A DNA stretch of 60,000 nucleotides, from contig CM060733.1 of the NCBI GenBank assembly GCA_030704615.1, positions 68,946,001 through 69,006,000 on the forward strand. The letters run 5' to 3'. Every line of letters begins with the position of its first letter. Position 1 is the stretch's first letter. Below are positions 8,060-19,408 of this stretch, piece by piece. Below the pieces are notes generated by a model. The model was not told the origin of the DNA and did not search any database. It saw nothing but the letters and a program-made list of their open reading frames with translations. The translations under genes and the position numbers were made by a program. Source of the stretch: Takakia lepidozioides. Taxonomy: Eukaryota; Streptophyta; Takakiopsida; Takakiales; Takakiaceae.

Positions 8060-11000
8060 TTGGAAACTATGGAGGAACTAACAGACTATACGCTCGCAAT
8101 ATTACTTACGCAGTGGCATAGACACGAAAGGACAGAGCAGAGCTTTTCTCTTGAGCGATGCTTGCAAGCCCCGCAGGCTTACAAGAAATTACCCATAGCT
8201 TTCTGCGGCAACCATACGTTTATGCTTTGTGCACTACAGGCATTCCTGCAGTTGTTACAGCCAAAACAGTTCTGTGAGTCTAAAATGAAGAGAGTGAGAG
8301 GAATGGAGGAAATCAGGGTGAAGAGCACCACAATTCTGCAGAAACAAACGATTGCTACCCCACAGGCGATACAGATACTGGAGGAGCTGAGATTGCAAGG
8401 ATTGCAAAGCCTAGATTGGACACTACACCATAGACAGTACATGTTACAATTTTTGCAGAACTTTGAGCCAAGGACAGGAACAACAACGGTGAAGGGAGTT
8501 GAATTAATGATTACTCCCCTATACCTCCAGCAATTGTTTCGATTGCCAGCAGGTCAGGTGCATGTGGAGGAACACAGGGCAAGACTGCAAATAGGGGACT
8601 TATTCCAAGAAGGGAGTTTCTTTAAAACTCAGGGTTATGCTTGTACCAAGGCTGTGTACCCAGGGTTAAAAGAGGTAGGCCAGGTATTGAACGTTCTGAT
8701 TGCCATGAAACAGAACCAACAGTATTTTGAGCAGATCCTTCACGGAGGAAATACTCAAAGGCCTGAAGGGACAAGAGGTACAATGGGCGGACATAATGTA
8801 CAACGCACTGGTAGAGGAGATGAAAAGATTACAAGGTACTACCGCAAAGTCTCCTATCATAGTGTCTGGCCCAATCATTGCTCAAATAATCCTTGATTCT
8901 GGCATACTTAATGCGCAAGAAAGAAAGGAAATGGGAGTGTTTGAGCCAGAAACAACTGCAATGGAAGAGCAAGGCTCTTCACACAGTGAGGGTGGACTAG
9001 CAGGGCAACCGAGACTAAGAGGCAGAGACGGGGAAAGACTGTAGTGGCGGATCCACTGGCTTCACGGATTCCGCATGATAATGTTTCCCAAGCTCATGGC
9101 CAGGAAGGGGCACAGCAGCACAGAGAAATGCTATTACTGGAAGCAGGACCTTCAGAGAGGGAGGAGGAAGTTACTTCTGCATCACAACCACACAGCCACC
9201 TGAACGACTTGTCACAAGGTCACAAGTTATCCATGCAGCTCAACCAGAAATAATTGATTTGGAAAGTGAAGGGTTAGATATTCCAACTACAGAACAGATA
9301 GTGGCAGAAATAGAGAAGGGGGACCTTCTCTATGAATATTCTGGTCTGGTCAAGGAGACAGAAATCCCAGAGGTGCAACAGTTGCCCAAGGGAAATCCTG
9401 AGGTGCATATAATACACACACCTGTGTCGGAGGTACCACAGGCGGAAGGTCATGACACTGTAGCACCGGTGATAGATGTAGTTCAGGAAGAAAATCCGGT
9501 GGGACAATGGCCTGAATGGTTAGTGAGACATCACACTGTTGAAGATCAGGAGGAACAGCAGCAACCTCACCATGATGACCCTCAACAGGCAATGCTGATG
9601 AGTTCCATAGGCAGGACACTTAATTTGTTGGGGACTTATGTCAAATCCCATGTTCCAATTACCCAATTGACAGCCTTGAGAGAGGAACTCAGGAAGGAGT
9701 TTGAGGCTCGACTTGCCACTGAGTGTGCAAACAAGGTCGATGAAGAGGTCACTCTCAAGATGAAGCAGGACTTGGGAAATACAGAAATGGCTTTGCAATT
9801 GGCCAAGGAACAATTGATTGAGGCAGGCCTCGCGCAAGACCAGTTGCACGAAGCACATAAGCAACAGCTATACCAAATGCAGGTGCAGCATGAAAGCAAG
9901 TTGCAAGAACTGAATGCACTACATACGGAGTTGCAGACAGTGCATAACAGGATGGCGATACAATGTGCTACATTTACAACTATGCTTGACCAATCTACAA
10001 AAGAAATAAACAGTCAAGCGGAAAATGTACGAAGGCAGAAGAGAGAATGTTGAGCAAATGAAGCTCATTGTCGATATGAAGAATACAATCTGTCGCAATG
10101 AAGATACTTTCAAGCAATACAGGCAGATTGAAGCTGATCAAGAGAAGCACATCGTGGAGTTGCAACAAACCATCATGGCCAATAGAAATGAAATCGCGGT
10201 CAATAACAAGGCTTGGAAGGAAGCCAATAATCTACTTGCTGCTTATGCGCAATTGGTTTGAACCTCAGGCGAAGCGCATGGAGGCTTTACAACAGCAGTT
10301 GGAATTGTACAAGCTAAGAGAGGAGCAAACTCTCAGGGGAACCACAAGCAACTTGGTGGATAACAGCCTTATGCAGGTCTGGTTAGCACAAGGGCCAGTA
10401 GAGGGCAAAGCACCACGGAAGCTCACCCAAAGCGAGATGAATGAGCTCAGGCTGCAGGTGCAGAACATTGCCACAACTACTATAGACAATGTCTATAGTA
10501 GGATAGCAGAGTTACAAGAGGATGTAGACGGACTCCAGACTCAAGTGGAAGACCTCACTTCAAACATCGACCAAAGAGTCTATATCCCTCAGGAACAGCT
10601 AATGGCTTCTTATTTACAAGCCAGAACTTTGGCTTTTCAGTCTTCACAGGAGGTGCAGGAGATGCCAATGATACAAGAGCCAGTACCACCACCACCACAA
10701 CAAGTCACTGTACCAGTAGCTGAACCTGTGGTTACTACAAACCACACCACAGCCACCACAGCCGGAGGTATGGGGCAATGCCGCTTTTAACCCACCTAAA
10801 ACTCCAGCTGCAAGGGAGTACAGTAGGGCTATGATTATGCCCTTCAACCAAATTCCCATCATGTTGGATTTGGCTTGGAAAGAATTTAGTCCTCCGCAGT
10901 CATCGCACATTACTACCAAATCATGCGTATTTGGCTGCCAGTGGCAACTAGGACTAAAGTTCTTCCAAACAATCGACATATTGAAGATCATCACTTTGCA

Positions 11001-11827
11001 CAATACTGGGCACGAGGCAGGTACCATGTTGAGGGATTGATTGCTTTCCAGGTTGTACATGGACTCATTTATACCAAGACCAAGGAGATAGCAAGTATTG
11101 TCATGGGGTGCGGGTTAACTACGCTGCTTGTTTTTCTGGTACGTTACCACATTGAGCAACAAAAGATGCAAACACGCTTTCTGAGTTATTCCAGTGGAGA
11201 TCATTGGGTATTACCTTCGGTGCCACCTCATATGTACCTATATGACCCAAAAGTTATGATGCAAAAGGATTCTCAAATTCGTTCATGGTTTCAAGCGCCT
11301 GAACATTTGTCAACACAGAAATTCGGCATTGATGACATTTTCTATAAGGGACATGTGGCATGGAAAGTACTTGCACGCTGCACCAGTAATTGGTACCCCA
11401 CTCACCTGGACAGACAAGGAGCTCAGTGTCTACACCAATTTTGCTGTTCAGCGGTTACACCAAGTTGTAAAATACAAACTTCCAGACATGGTAGGACAGC
11501 ATTGTATGCCCCAGATGATTCCACAAAAAGTTCGAAAATTAAAACACCTGAGAGGCGATGAGGATTCTGATACAACTGTTTCTTCACCGAATTCTTTTGA
11601 CATGGGAGAAGACTATGCAATTCAGATGCAAGAAGAAGCGACGGGGGTCTCCTATGCCGGAAAGGTTACCTCGATATCAGCCTCCAGAGGGCCTCACTTA
11701 TCCAGGTAGTGATCAACCATCTCCGTCAACCAGAGACAGACCTCGGGCTCGTACACACAGTCCGCCACGAAACTCTCAACGTCAAGAAGGTGCTCACTCA
11801 CAAAGGTTTGCTAGTCGAAATCAGTAA
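8060..11827 (+). pseudogene. Post-integrase ORF of element A (coiled-coil protein, frameshifted)
   Basis: Coding-like sequence runs from ATG 8060 to TAA 11825 but is split over frames: 8060-8740, 8727-9044, 9044-9253, 9259-10053, 10025-10261, 10264-10800, 10923-11330, 11329-11640 and 11640-11827. The N-terminal part is a globular-looking segment. The middle (about 9630-10600) is a long heptad-rich coiled coil full of E, Q, L and K. A proline stretch follows near 10680, then a conserved C-terminal domain (MPFNQIPI, LPNNRHIEDHHFA, MVGQHCMP) with a short hydrophobic stretch at IVMGCGL, and a basic S/R/P tail. The position matches the env-like or downstream ORF of Athila/Tat elements, but I see no signal peptide or clear membrane anchor. 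The C-terminal domain is shared with element C (58946-60000). The function is unknown. Confidence 0.7.
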
Positions 11828-11844
11828 ACCGTGAGGACACGGCT

Positions 11845-11864
11845 TTTTGAGGGGGAAGGGGTAA
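11845..11864 (+). promoter_or_regulatory. Polypurine tract of element A
   Basis: The tract GAGGGGGAAGGGG lies directly before TAATG at the 3' LTR start, and a closely similar tract precedes the LTR of element C. This is the expected plus-strand priming site. Confidence 0.8.
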
Positions 11865-12751
11865 TGTTAGAGGACTGTCGGGGACTTAGACACTTATACG
11901 GGATCTGTAGGGTACCCTTAATTTTTGCACAGACTGAGACCAACAGGAGCCTTAGGGGTGACAGCAGCGCACTGCGAGGGGGGGTTACACAGCCGTCACA
12001 GGTCGTCACAGTCGTCACAGCGTCCTCACAGCCACACAGCCAGTCACAGCCCGACACAGCCAAACACAGTCGCACAGCCAGTCACAGCCCGTCACAGTTC
12101 ACACAGCCAGTCACAGCTTGACACAGCTGTCACGATCATAGGGAACGAGAGTAGGACAGGGAACGACTGTGGGGAACAACACCTGCGAAGGGAACATGTT
12201 AGTTCACAGACGACGGTTAGTGAGGGAAACGGTTAGAACCGCGGATAGGAAGATAAAGGGAAAACGGGGAATTGAGGAGGGGGATTCGGAGGAGGACTTC
12301 TTGGTGATAGAGGAGAGGGATCGGGCAGAGATGAAGAACGGAAGTGAAGATAGAGAGATGATGAGTAGATGCTTGATATATGCAAGGCTGTATGATATTG
12401 TAGAGCAGATTAGAGACACAATGGCTTCGGCCTGATACCTGATAAATCATAATCGGATACTTTTACGATACAATCACACTGTGTAGAGAGATCTGAGTGA
12501 AGCTGTGGAATGAATGGATGAGTTGATGGAATCCAATAGATTGATAAAGCAAACTGATACTTAATTATCAATGGTAAGATAGTAACATGAATACCAAAAG
12601 GGAAACAAATAGGAAACACCCCATGATACACTAGCTGTAGGTCATGACTGATTGTTCTGCGCGGGCTGAGTACTTAGAGATTTCCAACTCTTCTATCTTG
12701 GAGTTTCCGCCTCGAATAGCGAAGGGATGGGTGAGTAAAAGCCGCGCGACA
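11865..12751 (+). repeat. 3' LTR of element A (887 bp)
   Basis: Starts TGTTAGAGG after the polypurine tract and ends GCGCGACA, giving the usual TG...CA ends. Bases 12151-12751 match 1-605. It contains a CACAG-rich array (about 11989-12135), a TATA-like GATATATGC near 12374 and the short coding segment from ATG 12644 that runs to the LTR end in frame. The five bases after it (TTGAT) should be the target-site duplication, but the left flank is outside the window. Confidence 0.93.
11989..12135 (+). repeat. CACAG word array in LTR U3
   Basis: Roughly fourteen imperfect words of about 10 bp, each holding TCACAG or ACACAG, for example CAGCCAGTCACAG. The spacing is near one DNA helical turn. The LTR of element C holds a longer version (about 58540-58760, complement GTGACTGGCTGTG). 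The array is also related to the repeat at the integrase C-terminus. Confidence 0.8.
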
Positions 12752-13037
12752 TTGATCACCGGTCAATCCTAGAGTATGCTGTCGGTGGTGAGGCTGGAGT
12801 GATGACCAGCAAGACCACCAGTGTTTCTTCTATGGTGAGGCTGGGTTGATGACCAGCCAACCATAGGAGTTCTTGCGGTGGATGCAGGTGCAGGTGCCCT
12901 GAGCCATTGGGATATGACCCTTAAACTGCAACAGGTGCCCACCCGTGTCACTATTAGATTAGTACTAGAGCCTTATAGTGTCACGTGGAGGAGGTGCACA
13001 TTGTGAGTGTCATTACGGAGTTACCCAAGGGTTTTGA
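12752..13037 (+). other. 5' untranslated leader of element B (truncated by element A)
   Basis: No ORF is recognised. It contains an imperfect direct repeat of about 45 bp (GGTGAGGCTGG ... TGATGACCAGC, copies near 12787 and 12836), which could form stem-loops. The primer site is not seen and is presumably to the left of element A. Confidence 0.5.
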
Positions 13038-15094
13038 GGGAAGTACGGCTACAGGCAGAGTAACAGTGAGAGTGGGTTCACAAGACGAGGTATTCGGTTC
13101 AGACCACCTTCACCGCCACCCTCAATTACTGTAGAGTCAGACACAGACTCGGAGGCTTCATCAACAGGTGTGCACTTTCATTCGCCATTGTTGTGGGACG
13201 ACATGGAGGAGATGTATGGAGCTACCAAGGGGCCTCGTAGGTACTCTGGAGCTGTGGGCACAATCGAGTTGGATGACTTTATCCAGGAATTCGACAGCTG
13301 GTGTGATTTGCAGCAGATGCGCAATCCACAGCTATTCACCCCATTCATGGCGTGGAAGGGACTGTTCCAGCATTTGGAAGGCCCGCCTATGGACGATTAC
13401 CACGAGTTCAGGCAAGGACATGAAGCAGAGATTGAGGAGTGGAGGATGTATTGGTCACCTGACTACGTCTCCATTATTCGAGGCACGACGCAACCAGTAG
13501 CTGCATCAGTACCAATAGCTCCCATGCCAGCACTAGTAGTGGAGCAAGTAGTGCTGGTACTTCTGTAGGTGGTACCAGTTCAAAAGGTGCTACTACTCCT
13601 CCTGCCACGACTACAACACATGTGCCTAGATTCAACCCGGTGGTGGAGTTCTTCCAGGAGTTGCGGAGGAACTACCAAGGTGTACGGACAGAGAAGCTGC
13701 GAAGTTTGCAAGACTTCCAGCGCAAACCCAGTGAGAGCCTGCGAGAGGCGTACACTCGTATGAGGCGCTTGATAAGTGTGACCCAAGGGGTTACTGAAGC
13801 TCAGGCAATCCAGTTTTGGTATGGAATTCTGGACAAGGAGCTCAAGAGAAGGGTGCGAGATGCAACCTTGTTACAAGCAGCCCAACCCACATTAGCAGAT
13901 GTGTTTCTGCTGGCTGAGCGGATTGAGCTCAACATGGTGGAGAAGCGAGTTGTCACCATTGGATTTGGCAAGGACATGCCTGCACAAGGCGCAGCTGCCA
14001 GCCCACAGGCACAAGGTACTGCCCAGCAGCGTGGTCAGGGGGGCAAGGTTTCCCAACCCAAGTTCCATGGAGCTTACAGGGGACCTCAGGTGCAGAGGCC
14101 CGTGGCATCTTTTGCAGGCCAACAGCAACCAGGGATGATATGTTGGACATGTGGAGGACCCCATGTCAAGAGAGATTGCCCAGAGAGTGGCAGACAACCT
14201 GCACAGTTGCAGTGTGGGCATTGTGGCAAGTATGGGCATGGAGATGCCCAGTGTTATGACTTGCATCCTGAGTTGCGCCCAGGCCAGTTCCAAGGGAACA
14301 ATGGTGGCCGGGGGCGAGGTGGACCAGCCCAAAGAGGACGAGGTGGTCGGGCACGAGGTGCAGGCCAAGGGAAAGCTCCACATGGCCAAGGACGCGGAGG
14401 TCAGGGTGTTGACCAAGGCATGGCCAATCGGCTTCAGCAGCTAGAGCAGAGGCTCGCTGCCATGGCTATAGCTCAGGCGGTACCGGCTCCCAGGCGGGAT
14501 GGTCCACCTCCTGCTCCTGAGGGAGGAAATATGGGAGGCATGGGATTCATGTGCGGAGCAGCACTACCACTAGAGCAGGTGGAGTCTGCTGCAGCCGTGA
14601 CTCAAGGAGCAGCACGAGTTCCTGAGCCACGAGGTGCAGAGGTGGAATTGGATCCACAGCGTGGGGAGGCAAGCCGTCAGGTGAGGCTTCCTCAGTCATT
14701 CACATTGGCAGAGACTGTGTCGACGCCATCCATGGCACCTAGTTCTCGCCCGACTGTTACCGAGGCGGAGGTTTCTATGCCATTGGGGAGAGCTACACGT
14801 GCAGCACTGACACCTACTGCAAAGGCTAGTGCAGCCGGTGTGTTGTTGGGGGCAGCCACCTCTGTGTGTCAAGCCCCACTGTTCTCGGCAACCATGATTG
14901 CGACGCCGGGGGTAAGACCAGCTGCAGTGTTCAGACTAGCAGCAACACTCTGTGAGAGTGGGGAGGTCATTTCATCTTCTGCGGAGTTAGTGGAAGGGTG
15001 TAGTGGCAGAGGGATCCTCGGATTTGAGGGTCAAGACTGCCACGGCTGCGCCCTGGCAAGCTGCAGCTGCCAGGTTGACGGAGCTGCCAGCTAG
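13038..15094 (+). pseudogene. gag: Gag of element B (one frameshift)
   Basis: An N-terminal segment in one frame (13038-13490, with SITVESDTDSEASS and ELDDFIQEFDSW) continues in the -1 frame from about 13490 to 15094. The second segment has the capsid-like FNPVVEFFQELRRNY and LREAYTRMRRLI region, then two CCHC knuckles: CWTCGGPHVKRDC (about 14142-14180) and CGHCGKYGHGDAQC (about 14211-14252). A glycine/arginine/glutamine-rich region follows (GRGRGG type), then an alanine- and proline-rich tail that reaches into the protease overlap. The frame break near 13490 is a single-base type. There is no good ATG for the first segment before 13204, so the true start is probably further left or lost. Confidence 0.85.
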
Positions 15095-15590
15095 GCCAGC
15101 CTTTGAGCGCGCCATGGTGACACCTGGAGTTGTCTTGTTAGACAACCAGGGAGGCATTTTCACTTTGAGTGGACCGGCAGGCAAGAAGTACCGGCCACTG
15201 CGGGTCTTGTTGGACTCGGGAGCTTAGCCACTGATGTTGGGCAGAGCTGCTGTTGCAGGTTTGGGCCTCATGGAGGCGGATATGGAGCCTTGCCCTTTCC
15301 AGATACAGACATCTCTAGGAGGATCAGAGCAGGCTCGGGGCATGACACGGCATCAGTTGGCCATTAGACTGCAGCGGATCATCCTATCGATGGCTCAGTA
15401 ATGCGAGCCAAGGCCATTGTGACAGACGCAGTCTCTTACGATGTCCTCGTTGGTGGGGCAGTGTTATACCCCATGGGCTTCACCCTGGACTTTTGGGAGG
15501 AGTCAGCATCCTACAGGCCTGGATGGCAGTCAGGCGATGGTCGCCGTGCACAGCTCCCTGTGACATTCATTGGGGGTATAGTGGCTGCCC
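15003..15590 (+). pseudogene. Retroviral-type aspartic protease of element B (stop in active site)
   Basis: The frame from 15003 reaches VLLDSGA, the D-S-G catalytic triad of retropepsins, and meets TAG at 15225-15227 directly after it. The same frame then continues with PLMLGRAAVAGLGL to about 15395, and a -1 change leads into the frame that starts near 15380 (AKAIVTDAVSYDVLVGG, the flap and second half). The gag frame overlaps the start by about 90 bases, so gag-pro was also joined by a frame change. The TAG context (TAG CCA CTG) does not fit a known readthrough signal, so I read it as decay. Confidence 0.75.
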
Positions 15591-15899
15591 AGCGGGGCAA
15601 GATGCCAACACTAGCCGCCTTTACAGCTGCAGTTAGTTGGCCTGGAGAGTTGCTGGAAGGCAATGCCCATGCAGAGGATGTGCCACCTCCAGCAGAGCAG
15701 GATGACATGCATGGTATGGCGGAGTTGCCTGCCATGGTTGCTCACACTCCATTGTGGGGTACGAGCAAGGATTTGCAGCAGGTTGCTGATCGACGGGTGC
15801 AACAAGCCTGGGTAGAGGCTTTTGTTCCGTCAGGAGAGGAGGAGAGTGCGGGTATTGCACCAGGACCACCTCAGTTGTCACCATTGGATACCACACCTA

Positions 15900-16890
15900 T
15901 TGTGTGGCAGTATCCGGATGAAGGCATTTGCCTTCTGGACTTGTTTGGCGGGATCAGCACCGGATTGGCTGCTGTGCTACAGGCAGGTGTACGAGTTCGA
16001 CGTTACCTGTATGTGGAGAGGGATGAGACTGCACGACGCGTCTCACTGCGCCATGTTGCTCAGTTGGTACAGCATACCCTGACTTGTTGCCAGTGTCTGC
16101 AGTTCGTGGATTCCAACAAGCCTTGCCAGCAGACATTTCTTTGCTGGGGGCGCAGGATTTGGAGCAGGTTGGCTCCATTGATCTGGTAGTGGCAGGTTGG
16201 CCCTGCCAAGGGCATTCATCAGCCGGGCATGGCAATGGATTGCGAGACTCGAGGACGGGTCTGTTTTGGGAGATGGTGCGGATTTTGCGCACTTGCAGCT
16301 TCATCAAGCTGTATCTCCAGCATACATCTTGGAGAATGTACCACTGATGGGTGATTCTCGGGCCAGGGTGATGGCCAGTGTGCATCAAGTCCGGTCGTGG
16401 CTTGGGTCAGCAGTGTTGCTGGATGCAGCTGCAGTGGGGTCACGGGCTCATCGTCCACGGCTTTGGTGGACTAACTTGATGCCACCCGCACTACTCAAGC
16501 GTGCATTTGATGGGGTGCAGCGGCCAGCACACCTTACCGTGGATGGCATTTTGGACACAGGGAGGCAGTCTCAACGTGTGAGACACGATGACCGTTCGCC
16601 TTTGGCAGTGGTCAACAGGGTGGGTCAACCACGAGCAGCATTACCTACACTGCTCAGCTTCCCAGGATCCCATGCTTTTCGGGATGGTGGACCTGGCCTC
16701 CTGTGGGATGCTCAGTTGCAGCAGTTAGTGGAGCCTAATGCCGACGAGCGAGAGCGGGCTATGGGGTTTTCCACTGGGACCACGGCGGTGCCTTCTCTTT
16801 CTGAGGCATCACGTCGTCAGGTGTTGGGGCAAGCAATGGATCTCAATTGCTTGACCTGGATTGTCAGCTTGGCTATGGCTGAGCAACGTA
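15900..16890 (+). pseudogene. C5 cytosine DNA methyltransferase domain inside Pol of element B
   Basis: The family transfers a methyl group from S-adenosylmethionine to cytosine in DNA. Motifs in the standard order: motif I LLDLFGGISTG (about 15932-15964), motif IV with the catalytic cysteine in GWPCQG (PCQ at 16201-16209), motif VI LENV (ENV at 16332-16340), motif VIII HRPRLW (16449-16466), then a target-recognition-sized gap, ADERERAMGF (16740-16769) and motif X-like GQAMD (16827-16841). The order is not rearranged as in plant DRM enzymes. The spacing and the SRTGLFWEM and AHRPRLWW forms recall DNMT3-type enzymes, which is an inference. The frame changes twice by -1, at about 16074 and 16285, so this copy cannot make the whole domain from one frame. 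It lies between protease and RT, and the frame goes on through a linker to TAG at 17169. Confidence 0.88.
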
Positions 16891-17171
16891 GAGTGCGGAG
16901 TGCACTTCCCTTGATGGTCTCTCTGCCTACCGAGACGGTACAGGCAGCGAGTGGGGGCGAGCCGGTGAGGACCACGGGGTGTAGACATCCATGGCACACG
17001 TGGGAGGTGCTCGAGGTTCAGAGGGAGTTGGCAGCCAAGGCAGCTGTGATGGATGAGGTTGGGGATTCTTCTCGGGATGAGGAGGTTCTCAATGATGAGA
17101 TGATGGGGCAGGATGAGGCCTTGTCATTGACTGAGCAGGAAGGGAGTACTGCTCAAGAGGTTGCAGCATAG
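16890..17171 (+). CDS. Linker between methyltransferase and RT, ending in TAG
   Basis: This is the C-terminal part of the frame 16197-17171. After the last methyltransferase motif it is acidic and probably disordered (VGDSSRDEEVLNDEMM). It ends in TAG at 17169-17171, after which the same frame stays open for about 40 codons with coding-like content before a TGA near 17295. RT is read in the -1 frame from 17216. Confidence 0.55.
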   Translation, partial: RVRSALPLMVSLPTETVQAASGGEPVRTTGCRHPWHTWEVLEVQRELAAKAAVMDEVGDSSRDEEVLNDEMMGQDEALSLTEQEGSTAQEVAA

Positions 17172-17177
17172 CAACCA
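17169..17177 (+). promoter_or_regulatory. Candidate stop-codon readthrough context (TAG CAA CCA)
   Basis: The stop between the methyltransferase linker and RT reads TAG CAA CCA. This fits the plant-virus type readthrough consensus UAG-CAR-YYA. The frame downstream is open and coding-like. It could equally be a chance nonsense mutation at a degenerate site. Confidence 0.35.
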
Positions 17178-17215
17178 CGGGACGCGTCCTCTACCTCTAA
17201 GCCCACTGGACTTAA

Positions 17216-19408
17216 GGTTGCAGTTACGGAGGACAATTGCCTGACATTGGACCCATTGTCACTGGAGGAGAGAGACGACGTATACGGCGGTTCCTGAGGG
17301 CTTACAGGAATTGCTTTGCCTTCAGTTTGAAGGACTTGGGAGCACTGAAGGGTCAAGAGATCCGTATTGAGTTGGCCACTGACACGCCAATCTTTCGGAG
17401 ACCCTATAGATACAGTGACATGGAGAGGTCTTTGATTCAGATGAGGACTCAAGATCTCTGGGAGGCAGGTTTGGTGGAGCTCTCTGGTGGAGAGTATGCT
17501 TCAGCCACAGTGATGCCAACTAAGAAGGATGTCTATGGCAATTGGACGGAGAGACGTATGTGCGGTGATTACCGGCCTGTAAATCGTCAGACCAAGTCCG
17601 ATAGGTATGCCATGCCAACACCAGAGGAGATCTTTGATGCCATTGGGCATTCCAAGGTCTTTAGCACGTTGGATTTACGATCCGGATATCACCAGTTGCC
17701 GATCAAGGAGGCGGATAAGCAAAAGACGGCATTCTGGGGGATCAATGAGCACGGGAAGGATTGCCTATACCAGTGGCGGTTCTTACCATTTGGGCTTAAA
17801 AACGCTCCCGCTGAGTTTCAAAGAGTCATGGACAGGATTCTAGCAGGGGTGGAGTTTGCTCGGTGCTACATAGATGACATCATCATCTTTAGTGCTACGG
17901 TGGAGGAGCATGAGAGACACCTTCAGGGGGTATTTGAGCGCTTGAGGACGCACGGATTGAAGTTACATCCGGGCAAGTGCAAGTTTTTCCACAACCAGAT
18001 TGAGTATCTGGGTCACATGATATATCCTGGAGGATTGGGGGTACAGCAGACTAAGGTAGAGTCCATTGCACAGGTTCCACGCCCCACGGATGTGAGCCGA
18101 GTTCGAGCTTTCATGGGGTTAGCAAACTATTACAGACGGTTTGTTAAGGGATTTAGTGCCATTGCAAAGGCTCTAACCAAGCTGACCAAGGTGGACCAGG
18201 AGTGGCAGTGGGAAGATGAGCAAGAACAAGCTTTTCAAGAGCTCAAGGCGAGGTTGACCTCGGCGCCCATCTTGAGACGACCTATCAGGGGGCGTCCTTT
18301 TCAGCTGCATACAGATTGGAGCATGCTGGGGCTTGGAGCGGTGCTCACACAGGTGGATGATGAGGGAAGAGAGTTCGTAGTGGCTTATGCTAGCCGCTCG
18401 AACAATGCTGCAGAGTCTAAGTATAGCTCATATGAGGGAGAATGCTTAGCTGCAGTGTGGGCCGTGGCACACTTCAGGTGCTATCTATACGGCAATCTCT
18501 TCACCCTTGTCACGGATCACCAACCACTCAAGTGGTTGATGGAGTCAGACAAGCTTACGGGGAAGCTTGCACGGTGGGCACTCATCCTTCAAGAGTATGA
18601 CTTTCAGGTGGTGCATCGACCGGGTTTGGTCAATCGCAATGCAGATGGGTTGAGTCGCAATCCATGCACGAGCCAGCAGGATGACACTGGAGCTCGGTGG
18701 CATGGTGAGACGGACGAGGAGATGGTGCCCGGATGGCATGCATCTGCATTTCTGTGTATCTTGGCAGCGGAAGGCCAGGTTGGACCTGCAACAGGGATGA
18801 CTGTAGATCAAGTGTCTGAGGACCCTGAGGCCAGCAATGAGCAAGGTGGCGCCAAAGATATACATGAGGATTCAGTTGTGTTGGACTACCTCCGCACTGG
18901 AGACACGGCAGCCACTGTGACTGCCAAGGAGAGGGATCGGATCCTACAACGAGCCAAGAGGTTCAAGTGGGAGGGGACACACCTGCTCCGAGTGTGGGAG
19001 GATGGTCGAGTGAGGATTGTGCCTCACCCAACACAGCGGGCACGGTTAGTGCGCCATGCCCATGAGGAGTTGGGGCATTTTGGGGTGCGACGCACTCATA
19101 GTCTACTGCAGGGGCAATATTGGTGGCGTGGTATGCACACAGAGGTGCAACAATTTGTGGCTAGGTGCATGGTGTGTGACAGGGTGCGTGCTTCATTCAA
19201 CGCCCCTACTCCACAATTGCACCCTCTTCCGATCATGGTATTGGGCTACAGGTGGAGTCTTGACTTCGCAGGGCCGTTGCCACTGACCATGCGCCACAAC
19301 AAGTACGTGTTGGTGATGGTGGAGCACTTCTCCAAGTGGATTGAATTGGTTCCATTGCCTGATAAGGCTAGTGAGGGAGCTGCGTATGTTCCTGGATTGT
19401 GTGCTTAG
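17216..19408 (+). pseudogene. pol: Reverse transcriptase, RNase H and first part of integrase of element B
   Basis: RT motifs: IFRRPYRYSDMER, VMPTKKD, RRMCGDYRPVN, FSTLDLRSGYHQLPI, FLPFGLKNAPAEFQRVM and the catalytic YIDDIIIF (about 17866-17890). RNase H: LHTDWSMLGLGAVL, SSYEGECLAAVWA, VTDHQPLKWL, then the link RNADGLSRNP. The integrase zinc domain is visible (HAHEELGHFG ... CMVCDRV, about 19050-19180) and the first catalytic D is in WSLDFAGPL. The frame breaks at about 19378 by a +1 change in the core, before the second catalytic D. RT is of the chromovirus-like YIDD type and clearly different from element A. Confidence 0.93.

Larger units (their letters stand above)
1..12751 (+). mobile_element. 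Element A: Ty3/gypsy LTR retrotransposon with leader and post-integrase ORFs
   Basis: Sequence 1-605 recurs at about 12151-12751, which identifies a 5' LTR (cut by the window edge) and a 3' LTR. Between them, in order, are leader ORFs, gag with three zinc knuckles, protease, RT, RNase H, integrase and a long extra ORF of about 3.7 kb. The PR-RT-RH-IN order is that of Ty3/gypsy (Metaviridae). There is no chromodomain after integrase. An extra ORF before gag and another after integrase recall the Tat/Athila/Ogre group, which is an inference from layout and not a tree. By eye the two LTRs differ at roughly a dozen sites in 600 bp, so the insertion is fairly young, yet the coding region carries several frameshifts and stops. 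The element appears to sit inside element B. Confidence 0.93.

Noticed and set aside
13892-14416. 174-codon minus-strand frame opposite element B gag
   Set aside because: Shadow of the G+C-rich gag and zinc-knuckle frame; no motif.
15225-15233. Programmed readthrough at the protease TAG
   Set aside because: The stop lies right at the catalytic motif and the following codons (CCA CTG) do not fit a known readthrough context; decay is simpler.
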